A stretch of DNA of 64,000 nt from Hedera helix (GCA_947179155.2 OX359278.1:17641996-17705995); one strand, 5' to 3'; counted from the first letter of the stretch, positions 1 through 13,489 are shown. The notes: a model not told the origin generated them from the letters alone. A program made the numbers and translations.

Positions 1-345
1 TTAATTGATATTAAATCTAGATTATCATAATTGATTGATTGATATTAAATCTAGATTACCATATTTGATTGTTTGATCTTAAATCTAGATTCTCATAATT
101 AATTGATTAATTGATATTAAATTTAGATTACCATAATTGATTGATTGATCTTAAATCTAGACTACCATAATAGATTGATCTTAAATCTAGATTATCATAA
201 TTAATTGACTGATTGATATTAAATCTAGATTATCATAATTAATTAATTGATTTTAAATCTAGATTACCATAATTGATTTATTGATCTTAAATCTAGATTA
301 TCATAATTAATTGATTGATTGTTATTAAATATATATAATCTTAAT
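1..345. repeat. Tandem array, AAATCTAGATTA(T/C)CATAATT units
   Basis: About nine degenerate copies of a unit centred on AAATCTAGATTA(T/C)CATAATT, joined by TTGATTGAT(A/C)TT linkers, with a period of roughly 30-38 bp. Units alternate between ATTATC and ATTACC forms. The same array occurs at 4985-5335 in the 3' LTR, so it belongs to the LTR. The left edge is unknown because the window starts inside it. Confidence 0.85.
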
Positions 346-1528
346 TAGTAGATTGACATTAAATCAATTAATGTATAAATTGATTGGGTTTCCGTGATTA
401 AATATGTTGATCGAGATTTATATGATTACCATAATTGATTGATCAAATCTTGCCTAAATATTTTCTAATCAATTATGAGTTGGATCAAATTAAAGGGATA
501 AGATTTAGGGGCTAAAAATATCTATGATTTATTCCAAATTAACATCCTATTAAATCTCTAGAAATCTTTTATTGATTATGATTACTTATTGTGTTAGAAA
601 TTCTTTTGATAATTGCTGAAATCACGTGACAAAATAATTGTAAATTACTAAAAAAAATCACTTCCAGATTTTCAACGATAACATGCATTGGAAAGTGAAT
701 AACAACTATATGGTTTTACAAGTATAAAATCTTTGATCATAAGTCGAGCAATAAAAGAACGAAGAAGAACAATGAACTACGATTTTGTTTTAGAAAACCT
801 ACTTTCACTCGATCGGTCCAATCTTAATCTTTTGTGATATAAGTTAACTGTTGAAAGCAATCTGATCTTATTCTGCTTTTGTTTCTCTGTGCTTTAAATC
901 AGTGATTTCTTATCTCTTTTAACTTGATCATTGCATATAGAATTAAACTTTGTATTGAGTTATATTTCTTACTTTGATCACAGCTCTTGGTTTAATTCTT
1001 TATATCATTGTTAAAGTATTTTTTATCTAATCTGATTTGTCTCTTAGGAGCTCGGTGAGTAGGAATACTAAAGGGGTGCATAGGTTTGCACAAAGTGAGT
1101 ATATGTGCTCGGGAGGATTGGTCCTCAAAGGTTTTGGAAACTTGAGTTGTAAAAGGGTTTATTTGTAAACCAAGTGATTTAATAAAGGAGTCTTCAATAC
1201 TAGTTAGTATTGGACGTAAGGTAGGCCACTGGAGTAAAGTATAGGGGCCGAAGCACATAAAAATTCTCGTGTTCGTATAATTGGTTATTTTAATTATCCT
1301 TATAAACTGCTAACTCAACTCACAATATTTATTTTGAAAAGAAAATAATTATCTCATCTTATTTCTATTAACAGTTTAAATCAGTTTCCAAATCAACAAA
1401 CTGAAATCAACTATTTAGCAGACTGAATTACTTACTGTCTTAATAAATTTTAAAATTGGACATAGTTTTACTCCACACTTATTTAACCCCCCCCCCCCCC
1501 CATTTTAATTGTGTCTACTTATATTTCA
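1..1528 (+). repeat. 5' LTR (left end outside window)
   Basis: Positions 340-1528 align throughout with 5340-6557, with scattered substitutions and small indels. The right end is set by the primer-binding site that starts two bases later. The LTR includes a 31-38 bp tandem array at its left and a run of 15 C residues (1487-1501) about 40 bp before its end. The terminal bases are TTTCA. An isolated reading frame on the minus strand (992-1258) has no family features and is treated as chance. Confidence 0.8.
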
Positions 1529-1530
1529 TT

Positions 1531-1542
1531 TGGTATCAGAGC
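1531..1542 (+). other. Primer-binding site, tRNA-iMet type
   Basis: TGGTATCAGAGC lies two bases after the LTR end. It is complementary to the 3' end of plant initiator tRNA-Met, the usual minus-strand primer of Copia elements. It fixes the 5' LTR boundary and the + orientation of the element. Confidence 0.9.
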
Positions 1543-1639
1543 TTGACTCTACTTATCTTGGTTTTAATGGTGACTTGTAGGGAAAGATTCTGTTATGACA
1601 TATTTCGGGAACTACATTTAAGAAGGGCAGTCAATCAAT

Positions 1640-3334
1640 AGACCTCCTTTGCTACACGGAGCTGAAAATTACAACTTTTAAAAATTTTGCATGAGGATCT
1701 ATCTCCAACGAGATCCTTAGGAATGATGGGTCATGGAGAATGGACCAGTTGTTCCAAGAAAGAATGAAGGCACTCCAAAAACCTTAATGGAAATGGACTC
1801 AGCCGAGACTCACATGGTCGAATATGACTCTAAGGCAATGAACACACCACTTAACAGCATGGTGCAAATCGAAATCAATAAAGTATCATCATGCTACACG
1901 GCCAAAGAGATTTGGGATACTTTAAAGGTGAGTCATGAAGGAACATCAAAAGTAAGAAAATTAAAGCTAAGTATGCTCATGCGTGACTACAAAATGTTCA
2001 AGCTTGAAAAAGAAGAAACTGTCAAGGAAGCACAAGCTAGATTTCTAGTACTCACGAATTCCTTAAAGCTACTTGATAAATCAATTCCTCAAAGTGAGAT
2101 CAACCGTAAGTTACTCCGGGTTATGCCCAAGAGGTTTGCATCCAAAGTAACTACTCTTCAAGATTCTTCAAATAATTTTGTTATGAATACTCTAACATTA
2201 TTTGGTGAATTAGAAGAATATGAACATCAATTAAAAAGATATGACGATGAGGAGGAAACTCCTAGAAAGAAAGTGATAGCTCTTAATGCAGAAAGTCTGC
2301 AGGAAGTGAAAGAGAGTTAGATGATGATTTGGATGAGAAAATTGCAAAGTTATCAAGGAAACTCGAAGGGTTGGTTCAAAGAAAGAATAAAAAAAGAATG
2401 CAATAGCTTCAAACAAGTTCTAAGGAAAGTAAAATGAAGATACTTATTTCGAATGCGGGCGGCCAGGTCACTTTAGAAAGTATTGCTTCAAATTAAAAGG
2501 CAAATCAAGTTCAAAAATAACAAAACTTTTGTTACTTGGAGTGATGATGAGTCTGATGTAGAAGTTAATGCAAACGATGAAGTCACTCATGTGTGTTTCA
2601 TGGGAATTGACAATGAATAAAGTGATGAATCAAGTGAGGTAACGAATTTTGATTATAATTTTTTGAAACAAGAAATTAATAAATTAAGAAAAAGAATATA
2701 AGCTTAAAAGATTTGATAAATACATTAATTGATGAAAATAAAGAAATTGAACAAGAGATATCATCTTAAGAAGAAAATATCTTAATTGTTAGAAATGATT
2801 ATTTAGAAAACGAGAACAAAATTCTTTTCAACAAAATAAATCACTTGAATAATGAAATTGAAAAATTAATAAATGAGATAAAAATGAGAGATATTTATAT
2901 TGATACTTTTAATGATAATACTCATATAGAAAACACTTCAAATAAAGAATTACAAGAGGAATTAAAATCATTAAAGTTATCATTGGCTAAATTCGTTCAA
3001 AGAGAAGAAAATTTAACTGTCATGTTAAGTAAACAAAGAGCTAGCTTTGAAAAATAAGAAATTGGGTATAGTTCAACATAAAAGGAGTGATGTAAAAATG
3101 TTGAAATCTAAATCATATTTTAAATTAAATTATTGCTCTCCTTTTACTCCTTGCAAAAATTATAGAATTAAAGGGCATTTAAATGTTAATTGCAACATGA
3201 AGATTAAGAGATTATGGATTAAGAGAAGTGATTTACATGCGATTAACCTAAGTGGACCCCAAAAGATATGGGTACCAAAAGATAAAATCTATTTTGTAGG
3301 TGTGTCTCAAGGTGAAAGTTCCTTCACAAAATGA
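1640..3334 (+). pseudogene. Decayed Copia gag (SIRE-like)
   Basis: The frame starting with RPPLLHG at 1640 is the same as that of the 195-residue open stretch from 1733. It is broken by three stop codons near 1679, 1706 and 1712, at places where this gag family normally has Trp or Tyr. The open stretch 1733-2320 is the UBN2-type gag core. After a frameshift near 2320, a zinc knuckle (F-E-C-G-R-P-G-H-F-R-K-Y-C, about 2446-2490) is visible in another frame; its first Cys has become Tyr. Acidic and coiled-coil sequence follows (2530-3057, including the 70-residue stretch 2845-3057). The piece 3047-3334 ends with the GPQKIWVPK motif that normally precedes protease in SIRE-type polyproteins. Nothing of pol follows. 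Confidence 0.75.
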
Positions 3335-4497
3335 AATGGTGGAACGAAAGAATTAAACGTTACAAGAAATAGAAAATATAAAAGCTGTAATAAATTCAGC
3401 AAACCGGACTACTCAAAATAGTTTACTTTTTATAGTCAATTCAATTCAGCATGCAGTACACTGGATTAGCAAAACAACAGATCAGATTATTAGTAAAATT
3501 AATATGTGCATAATTTAATTGCTTAAATGATTTACTTGTGCATGATTTAACCTGCTAACCATATGCATGAGTTAATGCTCTAAATTGATACATGTTTCTT
3601 GACATATTTTGGCATTGTGATTATTTGGTATTAAGATTGATTACCTAATTTGAACATTTGTGCTACATGTGCATAATTTCATAACTACATGAATTCCATA
3701 CATAATTTGTGTGACAAACTGGTTTGCAAAATCTGTAAAAAAAATCTAATTAATTTTCATATGATTCCTTCTAAAACAAATCTACATAACTTAAGGAATT
3801 GATCTGTATTATGTACTGGAATTTGATTTGATCGGTCATACTATTTGATGCTGTAATAGATTATATTCTGTTACGATTTAGGTAGTTGTTTAAAGCTCTA
3901 ATATATACTGATGTGTTGGAATTTGATATATACATGTTATTGAATATACACAACTATGTTGGTTATTAATTTGACAGGTTCATGTATATGTCATGATTTG
4001 AGGGGGAACTTCATTGATTAATTTTAATATGCTTATTTAGAATATACATGATCTTAGGGGGAGTAGTATTCATTTTAAATTATGCTTATTAATTATATGC
4101 ATGAACAATGGGGGACACAAAATTGGACTAGACTTAGTTGAATTTTCATTCATGATGATACTATACTAATGCTTAATGGATATTTGTATATGGATGGTAT
4201 TTGGATCTTTTGAAACAGGTTAGTTAATTTTTTTTTTCTTTTTAATTGATGACCAAGGGGGAGAAAAATCTTGATCTATTTGATTATATGGATATCTCTT
4301 ATTTGGATTACATATGTGGTTTTTTATTTGATCTTTCCTACTTGGTTAAATAAACTTTTTGCATGAAGACAAAGGGGGAGAAAAATGGATATACTGAAAG
4401 GATGCTACAATCATGATACTTGATTTGATTAAATTTAACTCTACATGTTACATATGATATGGTTTTAGGGGGAGCATTGTTTATTATGTTATCATCA
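3335..4497 (+). other. Non-coding internal region with repeated G5A tracts
   Basis: About 1.16 kb of AT-rich sequence between the gag relic and the PPT. No coding sequence is recognised. It contains six GGGGGA-type purine tracts (near 4001, 4055, 4108, 4256, 4373 and 4468) before the terminal PPT. It looks like the 3' untranslated part of a SIRE-type element brought next to gag by loss of pol. Confidence 0.5.
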
Positions 4498-4514
4498 TAA
4501 AAAAATGGGGAGAT
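4498..4514 (+). other. Polypurine tract
   Basis: A purine-rich run ending AAAAATGGGGAGAT lies immediately before the TGTTGACT start of the right LTR. This is the plus-strand primer position of LTR retroelements. Confidence 0.8.
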
Positions 4515-6557
4515 TGTTGACTTGGCCACACTCCATTATTTGGTTTTGATGATAACCTTATCTTTGATTTTGATGATGACATTATCTTTTGTACTAAAAC
4601 CTTAAAATTGTTTGATGAAATATAAGTTATAGGTTAAAAGATGAGATACGCAGATGGAATTGGGACTGCATAACCGTAAAGCTACATGGACATATTTCGT
4701 GAATATTGGAACTTAAGCTTCTAGGATTCCGTATAAGATCTTAATATAGAGTTATATTTCAATCAAAACTTATAGGATTGCATGACATTAAATATGGAAG
4801 TTTAAAATCATGTTTTTTAACAAATAACTAAAAATAATATTCATGTTTATGAAAAATCGATTTTCGATCACCTCTATATTAAAAAAAAAAAAAAAAAAGG
4901 GAAAGAGGGGATTTAATTAAATCCACATATTTTGGAAAGGTTATAAATTAATTATATCATCCTTATTTTGGAAATAAGCAATTAATTTATAATAGGATAA
5001 TTGATTGATTAATTGATATTAAATCTAGATTATCATAATTGATTGATTGATAATCTTAATCGATTGAGTGATATTAAATCTAGATTACCATATTTGATTA
5101 ATTGATCTTAAATCTAGATTATCATACTTAATTGATTAATTGATATTAAATCTAGATTACCATAATTAATTGATTGATCTTAAATTCAGATGATCATAAT
5201 TGATTGATCTTACATATAGATTATCATAATTAATTAATTGATTGATATTAAATCTAGATTACCATAATTGATTGATTGATCTTCAATCTAGATTATCATA
5301 ATTAATTGATTAGTTGATATTAAATCTAGATAATCTTAATTGGTAGATTAACATTAAATTAGTTACTATATAAATTGATTGGGTTTTCTATGATTAAATA
5401 TGTTGATCGAGATTTATATGATTATCAAAGTTGATTGATCAAATCTTGCATAAATATTTTCTAATTAATTATGAGTTAGATCTAATTAAAAGGATAAGAT
5501 CTATGGGCTAAAAATATCTATGATTTACTCCGTAACAGATTTATTCCAAATTAACATCCTATCAAATCTCTAAAAATCTTTTATTGATTATGATTACTTA
5601 TTATGGTGGAAATTCTTTTAATAATTGCTGAAATCACGTGATAAAATAATTACAAATTATTTAAACAAATTACTTCCAGATTTCTAACGACATATGGAAA
5701 GTGAATAACAGCTATATGGTTTTTCAAGTATAAAATCTCTTATCATAAGCCGAGTAATAAAAGAACGAAGAAGAACAACGAACTACGATTTTCTTTTAGA
5801 AAAACGGCTTTCAGCCGATTGGTCCAATCTTAATCTTTTGTAAAGAAAGTTAACTGCTGAAAGCAATCTGATTTTATTCAGCTTTTGTTTCTCTGAGCCT
5901 TAAATCAGTGATATCTTATCTCTCTTAACTTGATCATTGCATAAAGAATTGAGCTCTGTATTGAGATATATTTCTTGCTTTGATCATAGCTCTTGGTGTA
6001 ATTCTTTATATCATTGATCATAGCTCTTGGTTTGGATTAGGAAGTCTTAACAATCAAGTTCTAGGTGAGCTTAGGAGCTCGGTGAGAAGGGGTACTCAAA
6101 AGGTGCATAGGTTTGCACAAGGTGAACATAGATGCTCAGGAGGATTGGTCCTCAAAGGTTTTGGGAACTTGAGTTGTAAAAGAGTTTATTTGTAAACCAA
6201 GTGATTTAATATAGGAGTCTCCAATACTAGTTAGTATTGGACGTGAAGTAAGCCACTAGAGTAAAGAATAAGGGCTGAACCGCCTAAAATTTCTTGTGTT
6301 CGTATAATTGGTTATTTTAATTATCTTTATAAGCTGCTAACTCAACTGAGAATATTTATTTCCAAAAGAAAATAATTATCTCATCTTATTTTTTTTTAAC
6401 AGTTTAAATCAGTTTCCAAATCAACAAATTGAAATTAGCTATTTAGGAGACTGAATTACTTACTATCTTAATAAAGTACAAAAACTGGATATAGTTTACT
6501 CTACACTTATTTAAACCCCCCCCCCCCCCCCCTTTATGTGTGCCTACTTATGTTTCA
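4515..6557 (+). repeat. 3' LTR of the SIRE-like gag-only element
   Basis: This 2,043-bp LTR begins TGTTGACT after the PPT and ends TTTCA, at the point where homology with the 5' LTR stops. It contains the tandem array (4985-5335), an A-rich run (4881-4898) and a run of 17 C residues (6516-6532). Divergence from the left LTR is visible along the whole length, so the insertion is old. The target duplication cannot be tested because the left end of the element is outside the window. Confidence 0.8.
4985..5335. repeat. Second copy of the LTR tandem array
   Basis: About eight to nine degenerate units with the core AAATCTAGATTATCATAATT, matching the array at 1-345. Unit number and linkers differ between the two LTRs. 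Confidence 0.8.
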
Positions 6558-7499
<942 letters not shown>

Positions 7500-8219
7500 A
7501 TATATTAAGTTGTAACGTTCAAAGATATTTGGAATATCGAACGTGACCTTCTAGCATGATAAAATGATAAAGCATCAAATACTTAATATGAGTTTATTGT
7601 GCACACATAAGGCTAGTATTAATTATTTGAGATGTTTTATTACATAGTGAATGTTTATAAGGAAGTGTACAATACTATTTTGTTGTGCACCAATAAGGAA
7701 AGTATTTTTCTCTTCACATATATGAAAATGCTAGGTCAGACTTAACTTTGATTATTTTAATTCAGATGTGCACACACTTGTTTATTATAATCTAAGAGAA
7801 AAAATTAAAAGGAGTTACATGTTGATGTAATTGACAAGGAGTTGTCTACCTATTTATTTGTATATAGTTTGTTGTGCACATACAAGACTATATATTTTGA
7901 AATATGATCCTTAATCTCACTAGCAAATTTTTAATTAAATTTGCCAAACTATATATAGAGGGTTGTATAGTTTGATGAAAATAGTGGGAGATACCAATTT
8001 AAATAAAGACCTAATTTATTTTGATAATTAATAAAATGAATGTATGCTAAATATTGTTATATTTCACATGCAGAATTTTACACATATCTAATTCACTAAA
8101 ACTGCGGAGCATACTTGATGCTAATAAATTGACTAGACCGAATTACACGGATTGATTATGAAATTTGAGAATTGTTCTCATTGTGAAAAAGTTTTCCTAT
8201 ATCCTAAATTTGTTTGTCC

Positions 8220-8790
8220 TTGCAACTGTTGTAGTGGAAGCATCTGAGGATGAAATTGCTACTTTTAATAAGTGACAATATGATGCAACTATGACTCAAT
8301 GGATCATGTTCACATCCATGAGTAAACGAGCTTCAACATGATAAAATGGATGCACCTACTATCTTGTTGCACCTTCAAGAGTTGGATGGTGAGCAAAGTA
8401 GGATGACTATATATCAGATATCGAAGGTGCTCTTTCGATCTCAAATGATAAAGGGTACTACTATTGAGACACGTGCCCTTATGATGATCAATTTAGTTAA
8501 ACAACTTGGACAACTAGGGTTCATTATGGATGAGGAGTTGAGCAAAGATTTGATCTTGCAGTCACTCTCGGACACATTCTCCTAATTTGTTATGAATTTT
8601 TACATGAATAAGTTGGACGTTAGTTTACCTGAGTTACTTAATATGTTGAAATAGTGGAGGGTCACTTTTTATCCAAGAAGGACAAAATCTTATTAGTAGA
8701 TGATTCTTTCAAGTAGAGGAAAAGACCCAAGGGTTCTTCCGAAAAGAAAAAAAAAAGAAAAAGGATAAAGACTGATCCTGATAGGAAAGG
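8220..8790 (+). pseudogene. Gag fragment of the decayed Copia relic
   Basis: The 79-residue open stretch 8346-8585 reads like the gag helical region of the young element: its LGFIMDEELSKDLILQSL corresponds to the LGFPITAKAQTDLVLQSL part of the young gag. A Lys-rich stretch (8700-8775) follows, as before the zinc knuckle in the young gag. Then the sequence jumps directly to the RNase H region at about 8822, which shows a large internal deletion. Confidence 0.6.
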
Positions 8791-8821
8791 AACCTACTTC
8801 CATTACAACAAGTTAGGACAC

Positions 8822-9442
8822 TATGGTTCAACAATAGGATCTATCATGTATGTGATGATATGTATTAGACCAGATGTTACTTATGCACTTAGCGTGATAA
8901 ATAGATATCAGTCAAATTTTGGAGAAGCACACGAGAAAGTAGTGAAAAATATCCTAAAGTACTTAAGAAGAACTAATGTTGTATTTCTTGTTTAAGATGG
9001 GTCATATTTAAAATTAGAGGGCTATACAGACTCAAGTTTTCAAACTGATCAAGACAACATCAAATTCGTTTTGGGTTATGTGTTTACCTTAAATGGTGGC
9101 GTAATGAGTTGGAAGAGTTCGAAGCAGCAAACAATTGTTGATTAAGCAATAGAGACAGAGTATATAGTTGCAAGCGAAATTACAAAGGAAACTGTTTGGA
9201 TAAAAAAGTTTATAACCAAACTCGGTGTGGTTCCTAGCATTCAAGGACCAACACCTTTATTTTATGATAACACGAGAGCTGTTACACAAGCTAAGGAACC
9301 TAGGTCTCATCATAAATCCAAACACGTATTGCGGCAGTTTCATTTGATTAGAGAAATCATTAAAAGAGTAAACGTCACAGTGGAACGAGTGGACTCTCAG
9401 AACAATATTGTTCAATCCTCACTTAGAGAAGATGAGTATTAG
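8822..9442 (+). pseudogene. RT C-terminal / RNase H fragment of Copia relic
   Basis: The reading frame starts with a GSIMY..ICIRPDVTYAL block, corresponding to GSIMYAMICTRPDVSYAL in the young element, and continues through the RNase H domain. A YTDSSFQTD segment carries the first catalytic Asp. A degraded ETEYIVAS follows, then FYDNTRAVTQAKEPRSHHKSKH. Stop codons occur near 8994 and 9142, and the C-terminal end is frameshifted into a shortened tail. It is non-functional and is followed by a PPT-like AGTGCAAGTGGAAGAT. Confidence 0.75.
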
Positions 9443-9478
9443 ATACCAATGTAATTGACTTTAGTGCAAGTGGAAGAT

Positions 9479-10691
9479 TGAAAATAGTATACCGTCAAAC
9501 AAATCATATGTTGATATGATAAGTATATACTTTGTAATTTTATTCAGTTATTAATAAAAAAAAATTATTTATTTAAAGGCATTTCTTTATTCATGATTGA
9601 CTTGTTGAATTAATTAAATGGATAAACCCATAATTTTGGAGAAATTCTTTTAGAATTATAATATTGATTATGCTAATGAGATCTAACTTCAAGATAGCTC
9701 AAAACTAAAATGTTCCTAATCGTGGGATCACTATATTGGGGATTAGTGAATCCGAATAGATTGGTATATATTATGCTTACTCTTATGAAGATGATGATTA
9801 ATCTTATAATCATTTGTATGGAGACACTAAAGCAAGTGTATAGGTGCTTATTAGAGAATAAGTTCACTGAACGTGACTCGCTAAAGCAACACCTAATGAA
9901 ATTTTACTTGCCTGTCAATAGGAGTTCTTAATGTGATAGTAGTATAAGTGATTATTGACTTAAGATCATCATATTATCTTGTGTATGATGAGTTATACTT
10001 TGTGATATTCCTTAAGACTATTTGAGTATAATAAAGGATATGTTAGGGTATAATAAGTTGTGCATAGAGATAGGTGAATAATCAACAAATTATCTACTGC
10101 TTCTAGTAAAGGGAGAGAATATCTTATGTGGTTTGATAAATGATAACTCAGTAGTCCTTGATCAATGGAGAATGAAATTAGAAATGAGTTTTTAATTTGC
10201 ATTATTTAGAGATGTGCATTTTTGAATCGAAATACATATGATAAAACTAAATAAGACATGACAGTAATTTTATGTCTTATATTTGATTGAGACATTGTGT
10301 GGTAAAATGATAGAATTGTATGGTAATTATTTGCGGAATAGGTTCTTTGTGATCAAATGTTGATATTCATATTATCCAGAAAGTCATGTGTTTCTGAGGG
10401 GGCTTACCCTTATTGTGGAAGGAATAAAGACTTATTTATAAATATATTAAAAGAGTTTAATTTATTATTATAAATAATATTGAAATGGTTCTAATTTATT
10501 TATTCTATAGCCGGTTTAATATTGAACCTAAATGGTCACACCGCAAAAGAGAAATATTTATTTTAGAAGTAATGACATTTTGGTAATAATAAATTAAGTG
10601 TATTTAATTTATACTATAGTGATAGAATAAATTAAATAACTTAATATTTATAATTAAGTATTTTAGAAATACTAATTATAAATTAATATGG

Positions 10692-10742
<51 letters not shown>

Positions 10743-11027
10743 TAGTTACTAAATTGTTTAAGAATTAATTAATAAGAAGTACTCTCATAATAAATAATTA
10801 AGTTCCTAAATAGTTTAGAAATTATAATTATTATGTTAAATTAATTTAGTTGCTAATTAGATTACAAGTTAAATTAAAAACCCTATTCCTAAAGAGTTTA
10901 GGAGGGTTGATCATATATATCTATAAATAAGATGAGTCTTATTATGAATTGGTGTAACTCATACTTTTACAAGTATTAAGGGAATATTTCATAATTCTAG
11001 AGAGAGAGAAAGAGAGCGAGGTAGTGA

Positions 11028-11065
<38 letters not shown>

Positions 11066-11420
11066 AATAGAGAGAGAATTGGGACTAACCCCCTAAGATC
11101 TAGTAAAATCTAAATTACTTCTTCAATCCATATTACTTTTGATAGATCACCTTTAGAGGCTACACATTTGGATAGTTAACGTTGATATAAAGATTTTAAT
11201 TGGTGGAATTGAAGAAGAACACGAAAGATTTAAAAGTGAACTGATACCTAATGAAGAATTGATTCTACAAAGGTATAACCCGTTATTCTTCCCCAATTAA
11301 TAGTTTCGCATATGAAAGATTCTAGTTTTGGTTTGTAGAAAAATTTTGAAATCGTTTTATTGCATGTTTTCGCTGTGTTATATAATTTGATTATATATAT
11401 GCCTTGTTTTGTAAACAAAC
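9479..11420 (+). repeat. 3' LTR of the decayed Copia relic (LTR A)
   Basis: It starts TGAAAATAG right after a PPT-like tract at 9463-9478. A TATA-like stretch (TATAAATAAG, about 10920-10930) suits an LTR promoter. It contains a (TTA)n microsatellite (10691-10741) and an imperfect (GA)n tract (10999-11077). Its first 1.4 kb (9479-10885) is the reverse complement, with substitutions, of 11421-11945 joined to 20600-21450. The exact 3' end is uncertain (about 11417-11425). Small reading frames here (9710-9931, 9993-10202) are not genes. Confidence 0.65.
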
Positions 11421-11506
11421 ATAGGGTTTTAATTGAACTCCTATTCTAATTAGGAACTAAATTATTTATAATAATGTTACTATTTATTAATTAATTCCTA
11501 AACCAT

Positions 11507-11582
<76 letters not shown>

Positions 11583-11945
11583 GACTCCTCTCATTAATTT
11601 ATAATTAGTATTTCTAAAATATTTAATTATAAATATTAAGCTATTTAGCTTATTCTTTTACCATAGTATAAGTTAAATATACTTAATTTATTATAACCAT
11701 TATGTCATGTACTTCTAAAATAAATATTTATACTTTATGGTGTGACCCTTTAGGATTAATATTATAACGGTTATAGAATAAATAATTAGAATTATTCTAA
11801 TATTATTTATTATGAATTAAAATCTTTTTAATTCAAAATAAATAAATATATTTATTCTATAATAAAGATAATCCCCCTTAGTAATTCACGACTTTCTGAA
11901 TAATATAAAATTAACGTTTAATAAAAAAAAAAATCAGTAAATAGT

Positions 11946-13489
11946 TGTTAGGGTTTCGACACAGAGAAAGCAGCGGAATTTTAAAAATTTTCCAAAACCC
12001 TAAGCCAGGATCCATGCAAAACCATATTAATTCAGAAGTTTAGATTATTTACCGATTATTCGAGACGGACATGAGACGATGGAATTCTGAAACGGCTTCG
12101 AATCTTCAACGCAATCCAGCAACTGCGTCTCTACAGTATCCACACGAACGCTCCGCGAACCGTCACACGATCTGCAGCAAAAGGGATCTGCGGTACTAGC
12201 CACCAAGATCAGGATTTCTAACCTATTTTTCTCTCTAGCCTCTTTCTGAAAGCGGCTAGGGTTTTATTTTATTTTTTTCTTACGTAACTTTTAGACTACT
12301 GATATATCATATATATAGTAGTTAATAGGAATTAACTAAAACCTAAAATAAATAGAAAAATAAAATCCGAATTTATATATATTATATTTTAATTAAGTCT
12401 TACTTAATTAATATACATATATACAAATTATCCTATTAATTTAAATTCGTAATTTTTAAATACTATCAATCATATTGACATATTTAAAATACTTACAATT
12501 TAAATTAATTCCTTTTTAATTACGTTCTAAGTGTGTGACCCTATAGGTTATTATTATGTTGGCAATAATTTTAAAATCATATTATAAAATTATAAACAGT
12601 GAGCGGCATCTAGTAATGCATCACTGCTACCCAAATAATAATAAGATCGGTGATTCGATACAACCTTTTCGTGACCAATGTTTCAATGTAATTTAATCCT
12701 TTTAACCTTATATCCTAGATTAAACTCGAGGCATGGAATGTGTCATACTCTTCATAATTTAATCTGAGTTTTCTTGATCAATGAGTAGACTAAATGAAAC
12801 AAATCAATATTTGAGCATGGCCATGCATTTCATAGTCCTACTCAATCAAGAGGCCTATGGATATCACCCCTAATATATAGGAGGGTTAAATTCCATCTAG
12901 ATCACTCATATTCCTCACACGATTCATGATGTACCCAATAATCACCTTTATTGTCCACCCTATTAAAGGTGACATTTGATGATATCAAAGTACACAAATT
13001 CTCGTGTAATAATATAGTGACTTCAGGTCGGAGGATCATTACATCATTGTCACTATAAGAATTTCTTATGACACTTTGCATAATGCTCCATGTAGAATTC
13101 TCATGGTGGGTCAGTCCAGTACATTGTTCTCTAACAAGTACCTATGCATTGACTCAAATATCTCATATATTTATGACCAATGAGATTTGGCCATCAGTCA
13201 ATCCACATACTAGTCTCAATGCATCATTGTTGTCCCATTAACAATGATATTCGACTAGGGACATTTAAGAGCAATGATACTAATTATAATTATATAATCT
13301 CATGTTCAAGTCACATACTTAAAGCTATATAATTCGTATCATTATTCTAAGGGCTTTTATTATGTTAACATTTATATAACGCAGTAAATGAAATCATAAT
13401 AAAATAATCCATTTATTAAATCAAATATAATATCAAAAATGTTAAGCAATTACATCAAATAATTAGCCTCTAGGGCATAAACTCTAACA
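11946..13489 (-). repeat. 3' LTR of the young Copia element
   Basis: 1,544 bp, TGTTAG...CTAACA on either strand. It is nearly identical to 19053-20599. Differences noticed: T/G at about 12076, a T-rich indel region near 12270, G/A at about 12605, G/A at about 12647, and G/A at about 12820. A CTATATATATG stretch near 12312-12322 (minus strand) could be the LTR TATA box. Confidence 0.95.

Larger units (their letters stand above)
1..6557 (+). mobile_element. SIRE-like Copia element with gag relic but no pol
   Basis: Two direct repeats of about 2 kb flank a 2,986-bp internal region (1529-4514). The internal region starts with a primer-binding site and ends with a polypurine tract, so the boundaries are well defined on the right; the left LTR runs off the window. 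Only gag-derived sequence is found between the LTRs. There is no recognisable protease, integrase, reverse transcriptase or RNase H, so this copy would depend on another element's enzymes. Gag features (zinc knuckle followed by a long coiled-coil tail) are those of the SIRE/Maximus lineage; the lineage name is inference. Gag itself is broken, so the copy is dead. Confidence 0.8.
7500..11420 (+). mobile_element. Decayed Copia relic, 5' truncated, with 3' LTR
   Basis: The leader part (about 7720-8120) matches, in short conserved blocks, the leader of the young Copia element at 17473-19052 read on the opposite strand. Examples are the ATTGACAA..GTTGTCTACCTA block and the AAAATAGTGGGAG block. A gag fragment, an RNase H fragment and an LTR follow in the same orientation. 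Protease, integrase and most of RT are missing. No 5' LTR was found; the relic seems to start near the compound microsatellite. It is a distant relative of the young element, not a direct copy. Confidence 0.65.
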
